NCBI GenBank assembly: GCA_963663315.1
Contig: OY760176.1
Location: 682,001 to 746,000, forward strand
Source of the DNA: G963663315 sp963663315
GTDB lineage: Bacteria; Pseudomonadota; Gammaproteobacteria; Arenicellales; Poriferihabitantaceae
Direction: 5' to 3'
Length of the DNA stretch: 64,000 bases
Shown here: one piece after another, positions 38,822-46,541 of the stretch
How the letters are laid out: the number at the start of each line of letters is the position of its first letter
How positions within the stretch are numbered: position 1 is the stretch's first letter
Made by a program: the position numbers and the translations under genes
The notes under the pieces: model-generated
Seen by the model: only the letters and a program-made list of their open reading frames with translations
Databases searched by the model: none
Told to the model about the DNA's origin: nothing

Positions 38822-39949
38822 TTATGTTGTACCGCCAATCACCACATCGTGATCAACATCGTTGATATCCGGCCTGCCGATTTGTGCCAGTGTGGTATCG
38901 ACCTGTCTGATCAGCATATCGATAACATCATTCAAACCGTGTTCCCCTGCGGCGCCGATAGCATACAGGAATGGTCGGCCCAGCAACACAAAATCGGCGC
39001 CGAGCGCCAGCGCTTTGACAATTGATTCACCGTTGCGGACACCGCTGTCGAACATGATTGTACAGTCGTCGCCGACCGCGGCCCGAATCGCCGGCAGCGC
39101 CTGAATTGTTGCAGGGGCGCTATCGAGTTGACGTCCACCATGATTGGATACGTAGATCGCATCAACCCCGGCTTCCCGAATGCGCACAGCATCTTCCGGC
39201 GACATCACGCCCTTGACGATCAGCCTGCCTTTCCAGCGTGCACGCAGACGGTCGAGAAATTGCAGGTCGACCTTGCCGCGACTCTCGTTGCGGACAAATT
39301 TTCTGTTGGTATTGCCACCGGCATTGTTAGCCACTGTCGGAACGCCTTTCAATAGCGTCGAAATCGACCACCTGGGATGTGCCGCAAAATCGAAGAACTG
39401 TTTTGCCCCGATTTTCAACGGCGCCTGAAAACCATTGCGCTGTTCGCGCGGGCGCGCCGCAACCATCGGTACATCGACTGTCAAAATGAGTATGTCGTAG
39501 CCCGCTTCTTCGGCACGTCGAACCATATCAAATGCAATTTCCTCTGACTGACCTGCATATAGTTGAAACCAGGCGCATTCACCAGCACGTTTCCGGGTGA
39601 CTTCAATATTGCTTGAAGCCATCGTAGACAGCCCCAGTGGAATGTTGTATTTGACCGCCGCCGCCGCCAGCATTTTATCGGCGCCGGGCCAGACAAGATC
39701 ACACATACCCATTGGGGCAATCCCGAACGGCAGATTCCATTCGCGACCGAGGCATGTTTTTTTCATGTTACGGTTTTCGACATTGAGCAATACACGTGGC
39801 TGCAAACGAATACGTTCGAGCAGAGCGCGATTCTGACCAGCCGCAACCTCATCTCCTGCTGCCCCATCGACATAATCAAACATGATTCCTGGCATGCGTC
39901 GCCTTGCTGCCGCACGCACATCATCGACGGTGAAGAATTTACTGGGCAT
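38822..39949 (-). CDS. FMN-dependent alpha-hydroxy acid dehydrogenase (LldD/lactate oxidase family)
   Basis: Flavoprotein of 375 residues that oxidises an L-2-hydroxy acid such as lactate, glycolate or mandelate. The N-terminus PGIMFDYVDGAAGDE, the FMN-phosphate region, the catalytic His in YVSNHGGRQLDSAP and the RNGESIVKALALGADFVLLGRPFLY segment are intact. The C-terminal tail (ending VVIGGTT) seems complete, with a TAA at 38822-38824. Codons after that stop continue in frame into a GcvT/DmdA-like remnant. Which hydroxy acid is used cannot be decided here. Confidence 0.9.
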   Translation of the reverse strand: MPSKFFTVDDVRAAARRRMPGIMFDYVDGAAGDEVAAGQNRALLERIRLQPRVLLNVENRNMKKTCLGREWNLPFGIAPMGMCDLVWPGADKMLAAAAVKYNIPLGLSTMASSNIEVTRKRAGECAWFQLYAGQSEEIAFDMVRRAEEAGYDILILTVDVPMVAARPREQRNGFQAPLKIGAKQFFDFAAHPRWSISTLLKGVPTVANNAGGNTNRKFVRNESRGKVDLQFLDRLRARWKGRLIVKGVMSPEDAVRIREAGVDAIYVSNHGGRQLDSAPATIQALPAIRAAVGDDCTIMFDSGVRNGESIVKALALGADFVLLGRPFLYAIGAAGEHGLNDVIDMLIRQVDTTLAQIGRPDINDVDHDVVIGGTT

Positions 39950-40020
39950 TCGATAAAATCATAGCCATGGTCAATCCTGATTATGTGTCATGTTGAAAAC
40001 CGGGCAGGAGATAAAAAGGC

Positions 40021-40941
40021 TTACAAAAACTGCTTTGTGGCTTCCCGGTAGTTTGCACATTTTTGCAGATAGTGGGCGGAACTTACCGGCATCGGTACAC
40101 GTACATTGGATATCCAGGTAATAAGCTCCTTGCCTGTCTGAAGCAGCTGTGTACCGTGTTTGATGTGGCGCTCCAGGCTGATGGATGCGGTTTCGGGAAT
40201 GTTCGCCCGAAAGTTCAATATCTTTTCACCATCAGCAACAAACTCTGGCCAGATGGTCAGATAATCCGGGTCGCTGCGCAGGATTTCGCTTTCATTTTTA
40301 GCGATCAGGATAAAATCGTCAACCAATTCCCGGGAACCTGTGAACCACTCCAGACAGCAGATAGATTGTTCCATTGCCAACCCGATTTTGTCGATCTCAC
40401 GCATTGCCAGAGCGATTTTTCTATACCGGCTGCAATAATAATCTGCAATCGACATGGTAAATACCTTGACCGGTTCTCCCCAGAGCTCATCGACGCCTTC
40501 TTCACCACTGTGATGCTTGACATTGCCACTCAAGGACAGGGCTTCGGATAAACAGCTCGAACACTGACGCATCAAATCATCGTCGTCGGTAATATGAATG
40601 CCCCGTTCTTCCAGGTCCACGATGGTGGTGAATATGTCTGTCGCGCGATTGAAGAGGGCGCCTGCCAGCATCGCGGCATTGACCCGCTTGCGTTGCTCAT
40701 TGGTTTCCCGCTGGTAAGCCTGTCTTACCTGGTCAAGTTTGTCTCCGGGGGTGTTAATCCCGGGTTCGGTATGGTGGAAAGTCCTGCGGGTCAGGGCATC
40801 GAGGAGTTTCTTTTTTTCGGGGAGCGATTCTTCAGGGGGTTCATAGTAACGAATCCAGTACCCATCGAAATAAATATGATCGACATTGTCGACCTGGCGG
40901 ATTTGACCATTTTCAGCATAGTCCGTTTTAGACACAACCAT
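40021..40941 (-). CDS. Hypothetical protein, 306 residues
   Basis: I do not recognise this protein. It is soluble, without signal peptide or transmembrane helix, rich in predicted helix and acidic residues. It has four to five scattered cysteines, including a CSSC pair in the middle (MRQCSSCLSEAL) and a CC pair later. It starts 42 bp after the omega-aminotransferase gene on the same strand, so it may be the last gene of an aroG-sat-aminotransferase transcript. The intact frame of this length and the downstream gap of only 71 bp support a real gene. Confidence 0.65.
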   Translation of the reverse strand: MVVSKTDYAENGQIRQVDNVDHIYFDGYWIRYYEPPEESLPEKKKLLDALTRRTFHHTEPGINTPGDKLDQVRQAYQRETNEQRKRVNAAMLAGALFNRATDIFTTIVDLEERGIHITDDDDLMRQCSSCLSEALSLSGNVKHHSGEEGVDELWGEPVKVFTMSIADYYCSRYRKIALAMREIDKIGLAMEQSICCLEWFTGSRELVDDFILIAKNESEILRSDPDYLTIWPEFVADGEKILNFRANIPETASISLERHIKHGTQLLQTGKELITWISNVRVPMPVSSAHYLQKCANYREATKQFL

Positions 40942-40983
40942 CTGAAATCGTCCGCTATCTATGCAGGAAGGACAGGAGAAGCG

Positions 40984-42387
40984 CTAATTGTACAGCGTTT
41001 TCAGGGTTTCGTCGAGACTGCTCCTGACCAGGTCATGCAGGTCGTCGATTTGTGCCTTGCTGATGATCAACGGAGGACAAACAACCATTGTATCCCCTAT
41101 GGCGCGCATCACCAGACCGTTTTTCATGCTCACATCGCGACAGATGATGGCGGCCCCTCCCTTGTCGTCGTATTTTTCCTTTGTATCCTTATTCTTGACC
41201 AGTTCCAGCGCACCCATGAAACCCACTCCACGCACTTCACCGACCAGTGGATGAGTGCCCAGAGAAGCGATTTTTGACTGAAGGTAATCCATCGTATTGT
41301 CCCGCGCCCGCTCGATAATCCTTTCTTCGCGCATGATCTGGAGATTTTTCAGCGCTACCGCACATGCCACCGGGTGACCGGACCAGGTATAGCCATGCAT
41401 GAACTCGCCACCTTTTGAGTCCAGAACTTCAGCAACCCGGTCGGCAATCATCACCGCCCCGATAGGCTGATAGCCAGATGATAATCCTTTTGCCATGGTC
41501 ATCAGGTCTGCTTCGATGCTATAGGTATCGACACCGAACCATTCCCCGGTACGTCCGAATCCGCATATCACCTCATCCGCACACAGCAAAACATCGTACT
41601 TTCTGCAAATTCGATTGATTTCCGGCCAGTATGTCTGCGGTGGCACAATTACCCCTCCGGCGCCCTGAACCGGCTCCGCGATAAATGCCGCCACCCGGTC
41701 GGCGCCGACCTCGAGTATTTTCCTTTCAAGCGCCCCGGCGCATTGCAGGCCGAATTCTTCCGGGCTCAGATCACCCCCTTCGCGATAGTGATATGGTTGA
41801 TCGATATGCTCGATGTTCGGGATCGGCATGCCACCCTGGGCATGGATACCTTTCATGCCACTAAGACTACCTCCGGCCATGGTGCTGCCATGATAGGCAT
41901 TGTGGCGGCTGATCACGATATTGCGGTCAGGCTGATCCTGGCATTCCCAGAAATACCGCACCATTCTGATTACAGTATCGTTACCATCGGATCCCGAGCA
42001 GCCGAAAAATGTCCGGTTGATATGCGGTGGGGTGACGGTTGCCAGCATCTCTGCCAATTCGACCGCAGGCAACTGAGCGGTCAGAAAGAAGCTGTTGTAG
42101 TAAGGCAATTGCTCCATTTGCAACTTGGCTGCTTCGGCAAGTTCGGTTCTTCCGTAACCGATGTTCACGCACCACAGACCGGACATCCCATCAAGATATT
42201 TATTTCCATCGCTGTCATAGATATAAATATTTTCGGCGCCCGTAATAATCCGGGCTCCCTTTTTATACATATCCGTATGATCGGTAAATGGATGGATATA
42301 GTGCTTGCGGTCAAGTGCCTGGAGCTCTGCAGTATTGTATTGTCGCATGGGATTAAATTGTGATTGGTCAGAGGGAGTGGAATGCAA
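40984..42387 (-). CDS. Class III omega-aminotransferase (pyruvate- or putrescine-type)
   Basis: PLP-dependent aminotransferase of 467 residues, strongly reminiscent of omega-amino acid/putrescine:pyruvate transaminases. Features are HPFTDHTDM, DGMSGLWCVNIGYGR, the phosphate-binding GCSGSDGND (most relatives have SGSE/A), HNAYHGST, EPVQGAGGVIVPP, the PLP Asp in LLCADEVICGFGRTGEWFG and the Schiff-base Lys in MAKGLSSGYQP. The true amine donor is unknown; taurine, beta-alanine, putrescine and other omega-amines are possible. It starts 8 bp after sat. Confidence 0.88.
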   Translation of the reverse strand: MHSTPSDQSQFNPMRQYNTAELQALDRKHYIHPFTDHTDMYKKGARIITGAENIYIYDSDGNKYLDGMSGLWCVNIGYGRTELAEAAKLQMEQLPYYNSFFLTAQLPAVELAEMLATVTPPHINRTFFGCSGSDGNDTVIRMVRYFWECQDQPDRNIVISRHNAYHGSTMAGGSLSGMKGIHAQGGMPIPNIEHIDQPYHYREGGDLSPEEFGLQCAGALERKILEVGADRVAAFIAEPVQGAGGVIVPPQTYWPEINRICRKYDVLLCADEVICGFGRTGEWFGVDTYSIEADLMTMAKGLSSGYQPIGAVMIADRVAEVLDSKGGEFMHGYTWSGHPVACAVALKNLQIMREERIIERARDNTMDYLQSKIASLGTHPLVGEVRGVGFMGALELVKNKDTKEKYDDKGGAAIICRDVSMKNGLVMRAIGDTMVVCPPLIISKAQIDDLHDLVRSSLDETLKTLYN

Positions 42388-42395
42388 TTCCCAAT

Positions 42396-43589
42396 TTATT
42401 TCGATTGTATCGACTGGTAGTAATCCATTAGTATATTTGCAACTTCCGGCCTCGAAAACTCGGGGGGAGGGGCGATCCCGTCGGATAGCATTTCCCTGGC
42501 CCTGGTCCCCGACAAAAGAACGAAGTCCGACAGTTCATGATCAGGAGCTTCTCTCATCATAACCACTTTATTCAATATTTTCGAGTATGCTGTATGATCG
42601 GCGTTGAATATTTCAATCTCCAGTGCGCCTTGCGGGACTTCGTCCTCGAAAATTGTCTGGGCATCAAAAGCGCCGTAATAATCTCCGACGCCTGCATGGT
42701 CCCGGCCGATTATAAAATGGGTCGCACCCATGTTTTGGCGGAAAATGGCATGTAATACCGCTTCCCTCGGTCCCGCGTAGAGCATGTCAAAGCCGTACCC
42801 GGTAATCATCATTGTATTTGCAGGAAAGTAGTGTTCGACCATGGTTCTGATCGCAGCATCCCTGACATCAGCGGGAATGTCTCCGGGTTTGAGTTTGCCC
42901 AGCAGCATATGAATGACACAGCCGTCCGCACCCACCCTCTGCATCGAAATCCGGCATAGTTCCTCGTGCGCCAGGTGCATCGGATTTCGGGTCTGGAATG
43001 CGACCACCCGGCGCCAGCCATTGGCTTCAATCCGGGCCCGGATTTCGTATGCGGTTCGGAATGTTTGTGAAAACTCAGTCTTGAAATAACTGAAATTGAG
43101 GACACGTATCGGCCCGGACAACAGTGTCCTGCCCTGGGCAAGAAATTCAGAAACCCCCGGGTGCTTCCTGTCCCGGGTGCGGTAAACATGGTCGCAGATT
43201 TCCATCATTTCATCTTCCAGCATGGATTCGATGCCGTTGACCTGCATGATCGCCAGAGCAGGGTGGCCATCTACATTGGGGTCAAGTAACGCGATAGTCT
43301 GCCCGACTTCAATATGCCCGGCCTGTTCGACCAGACAATTCACCGGCGTTGGCCAGAACAACCCGTCCGTGGTTCGCATGATTCTGGCGACATTCATGCT
43401 ATCCGCCTTGTTCATGAACCCTGAAACCGGCGTGAAATAGCCCGCTCCCAGCATTACAGCATTAGCCGCTCCCGCGGAACTCACCAATACGCTGTCCAGC
43501 GAGCGGGACTGATTTTCAAGATATTGTCTTTCCTGCGCGTTACTGACATAAAGCGGACGCAACTCATTTGAAGCGTGGGGTCTGATCAT
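42396..43589 (-). CDS. sat: Sulfate adenylyltransferase (dissimilatory-type ATP sulfurylase)
   Basis: Interconverts ATP plus sulfate and APS plus pyrophosphate. It is a single-chain enzyme of 397 residues from ATG 43589. It has the nucleotide-binding motif QTRNPMHLAHEEL, the GRDHAGVGDYYG motif and a C-terminal SGTRAREML. This homo-oligomeric Sat form is used by sulfur oxidisers and sulfate reducers, unlike CysDN. No aprAB or dsr genes are in the window, so direction (APS to sulfate or assimilation) is open. It lies 28 bp after the DAHP synthase gene. Confidence 0.92.
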   Translation of the reverse strand: MIRPHASNELRPLYVSNAQERQYLENQSRSLDSVLVSSAGAANAVMLGAGYFTPVSGFMNKADSMNVARIMRTTDGLFWPTPVNCLVEQAGHIEVGQTIALLDPNVDGHPALAIMQVNGIESMLEDEMMEICDHVYRTRDRKHPGVSEFLAQGRTLLSGPIRVLNFSYFKTEFSQTFRTAYEIRARIEANGWRRVVAFQTRNPMHLAHEELCRISMQRVGADGCVIHMLLGKLKPGDIPADVRDAAIRTMVEHYFPANTMMITGYGFDMLYAGPREAVLHAIFRQNMGATHFIIGRDHAGVGDYYGAFDAQTIFEDEVPQGALEIEIFNADHTAYSKILNKVVMMREAPDHELSDFVLLSGTRAREMLSDGIAPPPEFSRPEVANILMDYYQSIQSK

Positions 43590-43617
43590 GTTGAATCCTG
43601 ATGCCTGAAATTTTCCT

Positions 43618-44676
43618 TCAGGTGTTGCGACGTTGTTGAACGGCGTTTGCCAGTTCAGCAATCATCTCTTCAGTGGTGTCAATGTCGATACAGGCATCGG
43701 TGATGCTTTGTCCAAAAGTCTTTGCCTGCCCATCGATCACATCCTGACGACCTGCCACCAGGTGACTTTCAATCATGACGCCTGTAATCCTCTGGTCTCC
43801 GGAAGCGATCTGTCCTGCCACGTCGCTACAAACCCCTACCTGATTTTCATGCACTTTCATGCTGTTGGCATGACTGAAATCAATCATCACCTGGGGTCTC
43901 AATCCTGCTGCGGACAGTTTGTCACACGCCTCGTTTACGCTCTGTCTGTCGTAGTTCGGTGATTTGCCTCCGCGCAAAATGATATGGCAGTCCCGGTTGC
44001 CCATGGTACTGAAAATGGCAGACTGTCCTGATTTGGTCAGGGACAAAAAATGATGGGGTCTGGCAGCCGCCCGTATCCCATCCACTGCAATATCCAGATT
44101 GCCATTGGTTCCGTTTTTGAACCCGACCGGGCAGGATAGCCCGGAACTCAATTCCCTGTGCACCTGACTTTCCGTAGTTCTGGCGCCGATCGCTCCCCAT
44201 GAAATCAAATCAGCAACGTATTGCGGAGTGATGATATCCAGATACTCGGTCCCTGCGGGAACCCCGAGATCATTCAAGTCAAGCAATAACTTTCTTGCAG
44301 TTCGCAATCCCTTGTTGATATCGAAGGTATCGTTCAGATCAGGGTCATTGATCAATCCTTTCCAGCCTACCGTGGTTCGGGGCTTTTCAAAGTATACCCG
44401 CATCATAATGACCAGATCCTCCTGATATTTTTCTCTCAGGGGCAGTAATCGTTCGGCATACTCAAGCGCTGCAGCCGGGTCATGGATTGAGCAAGGTCCC
44501 GAAATGATCAGCAGCCGGTCATCGTTTCCCACCAGTATATTGTGTATTGCCTCCCGGGTTGTCGTTGCTGTCATGGCCGAACGATCGGATAAGGGTAATT
44601 CGGCATTGATTTTTTCCGGATTGATTACCTTTTTGATACTGGTAATTCGCAGGTCGTCTGTTTTGATTGTTGTCAC
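43618..44676 (-). CDS. 3-deoxy-7-phosphoheptulonate (DAHP) synthase, class I
   Basis: First enzyme of the shikimate pathway (PEP plus erythrose 4-phosphate), 352 residues, AroF/G/H type. Key parts are ISGPCSIHD, VYFEKPRTTVGWKGLINDP, GARTTESQVHREL, GFKNGTNG and the metal-ligand DFSHANSMK. I cannot tell which feedback isozyme it is. It heads a run of minus-strand genes (sat, aminotransferase, unknown) and has a good promoter upstream. Confidence 0.94.
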   Translation of the reverse strand: MTTIKTDDLRITSIKKVINPEKINAELPLSDRSAMTATTTREAIHNILVGNDDRLLIISGPCSIHDPAAALEYAERLLPLREKYQEDLVIMMRVYFEKPRTTVGWKGLINDPDLNDTFDINKGLRTARKLLLDLNDLGVPAGTEYLDIITPQYVADLISWGAIGARTTESQVHRELSSGLSCPVGFKNGTNGNLDIAVDGIRAAARPHHFLSLTKSGQSAIFSTMGNRDCHIILRGGKSPNYDRQSVNEACDKLSAAGLRPQVMIDFSHANSMKVHENQVGVCSDVAGQIASGDQRITGVMIESHLVAGRQDVIDGQAKTFGQSITDACIDIDTTEEMIAELANAVQQRRNT

Positions 44677-44710
44677 GCGCGGGTCCCGTCGTCGAAAATC
44701 GAAATGATGG

Positions 44711-44739
44711 ATTGTACTTTTATCACCATCAACTGTTAA
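44711..44739 (-). promoter_or_regulatory. Putative DAHP synthase promoter
   Basis: On the minus strand TTAACA (44734-44739), a 17-bp spacer and TACAAT (44711-44716), with an expected transcript start about 28 nt before the ATG at 44676. Five of six positions match consensus in the -35 box, five of six in the -10 box. The best sigma70-like match noticed in the window. Confidence 0.6.
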
Positions 44740-44939
44740 GTGATTATTTTAAAAAATGCCTGTATTAACGAATTATCACTTTGACTGAGGCGCTCTTTGT
44801 GCAGCTTCAGATTCCAGCGATGGCGACCAGGGTGGCCCGGACAACTTGTGTGGATTTGATGGATTCAGCCAAGTATTTAGTGGTATCTTATGCCCAGTGT
44901 AATTGTCAGCACAACCAACTTTCACAGCGGGAATACTTT

Positions 44940-46541
44940 ATGGGTCGAAGAGCAGGCGGTAGAGAAGCGAGGAAAGCGTTAAGGGCGGCGCCTCTGGCAG
45001 AGGAAAACAAACCAGTCAGGCCGGGCCAGCTCGGTGGGCGATTCAGGCCGTTGACCGAGGATCAGTTAAAGCGGGTGCATGAGTCGATGCTGGATCTGCT
45101 GGAGAATGTCGGGTTTTCCAGAGCGATCCCGTCCTGCATTGAAGCGGTCACCAGGGCCGGGGGAATTTATACTGATGACGGGCGGTTGCTGTTCCCGAGG
45201 GATTTGATTGAATGGACCATGGAGAACTGTGCAAGGGATATCGTACTGTATGGGCAATCTCCCAAGCATGACATGCACTTGAGCGGCAACAAGGTATATT
45301 TCGGGACCGCAGGCGCGGCGGTTCATGTTACCGATGAGTGGAAGAAACATGACAAATATCCCGGTGCAGGGGCTTACCGGGAATCCACTGTGCAGGATTT
45401 GTATGATGCGGCGCGTCTGGTTGATTATCACGAACATATTCACTTCTTCCAGCGTTGCATGGTAGCCCGGGATATTGAAGAGCCCGCCGCAATGGACCTG
45501 AACACTACGTATGCGACGGTGTCCGGGACAACCAAGCATTGCGGTGTCAGTTATGTTGAGCCTGATCATGCGGTCGAGGGTTTGAAAATGCTGTTTGAGA
45601 TCGCTGGCGGGGAAGATAAATGGAGGGCAAGGCCGTTTGTCAGTGTGTCCTGTTGTTTCGTCGTTCCACCACTGAGATTTGCAGCGGATGCCTGCCGGGT
45701 CATGGAGGTTTGCATAGAAGGAGGTATGCCGATTCTGCTTCTGGCCGCGGGACAGGCAGGGGCAACCAGTCCGGCATCTCTGGCCGGTGCGGTGGTTCAG
45801 GAATGCGCTGAGTCGCTGGCAGCGCTCACCTATGTCAACCTGATGAAAAAGGGCCATCCTGCAATCTTTGGCCCCTGGCCATTTGTTTCTGATTTACGCA
45901 CTGGCGCGATGAGTGGCGGCAGTGGTGAACAGGCGGTGTTGATGGCGGCCTGTGGTCAGGTCGGTCGATATCTTGATTTGCCGACAGGCGTTGCGGCAGG
46001 CATGGCCGACTCAAAGATTCCGGATGCGCAATCGGGCTACGAGAAGGCTTATACCCTGGCATTGTCTGGCCACAGCGGCGCCAATCTGGTCTATGAATCG
46101 GTCGGCATGCAAGGCAGTTTGCTGGGTTTCAGTTTTGCTGGCGCAACCATCGACAATGATATGCTGGGTGCGATCAACCGCAGTGTTCGGGGGGTTGAAG
46201 TTGATGATGACAATCTTGCTCTGGAGGCGATTGCCGATGTTTGCCTCAACGGTCCCGAACATTTCCTGGGCCATCAGACGACATTGTCCAGAATGGAAAG
46301 CGACTATGTTTATCCCGATGTCGGAAATCGCCTGACCCCGGCCGAATGGAAGGAATATGGCTCCAGGTCGGTGGAGCAGGTGGCAGCGGAAAGAACCAGA
46401 GAAATTCTGGATACGCATTTTCCCTCCCATATATCCGATGAACTGGATGCCCGTTTGCGGCAGAATTTTGATATACGCCTGCCCCGTGAACAAATGAAAC
46501 GGAATATCAATGGCAATGGCAGGGAGAGTGACAATGAGTGA
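44940..46541 (+). CDS. MttB-family methyltransferase, non-pyrrolysine type (copy 2)
   Basis: Second MttB-family protein, again 533 residues. It shares with copy 1 the Arg-rich first 40 residues, the LTEDQLKRVHESMLDLLENVGF start, the AGQAGATSPASLAGAVVQECAE core and the terminal FLGHQTTLSRMESDYVYPD. No in-frame TAG. ATG 44940 is chosen because the open frame upstream (to 44781) lacks family sequence. Its last 8 bp overlap the dehydrogenase gene, so the two products are probably made together. A role in moving a methyl group from glycine betaine or a similar amine is inference. Confidence 0.87.
   Translation: MGRRAGGREARKALRAAPLAEENKPVRPGQLGGRFRPLTEDQLKRVHESMLDLLENVGFSRAIPSCIEAVTRAGGIYTDDGRLLFPRDLIEWTMENCARDIVLYGQSPKHDMHLSGNKVYFGTAGAAVHVTDEWKKHDKYPGAGAYRESTVQDLYDAARLVDYHEHIHFFQRCMVARDIEEPAAMDLNTTYATVSGTTKHCGVSYVEPDHAVEGLKMLFEIAGGEDKWRARPFVSVSCCFVVPPLRFAADACRVMEVCIEGGMPILLLAAGQAGATSPASLAGAVVQECAESLAALTYVNLMKKGHPAIFGPWPFVSDLRTGAMSGGSGEQAVLMAACGQVGRYLDLPTGVAAGMADSKIPDAQSGYEKAYTLALSGHSGANLVYESVGMQGSLLGFSFAGATIDNDMLGAINRSVRGVEVDDDNLALEAIADVCLNGPEHFLGHQTTLSRMESDYVYPDVGNRLTPAEWKEYGSRSVEQVAAERTREILDTHFPSHISDELDARLRQNFDIRLPREQMKRNINGNGRESDNE

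Noticed and set aside
44781..44939. Longer N-terminus of the second mttB-like protein, or a riboswitch in this leader
   Set aside because: No family sequence before ATG 44940, and I could match no known riboswitch consensus by eye.
45066..45857. 263-codon open frame on the minus strand across the second mttB-like gene
   Set aside because: It is a shadow of the coding strand: rich in Cys, His and Arg, with no family motif.
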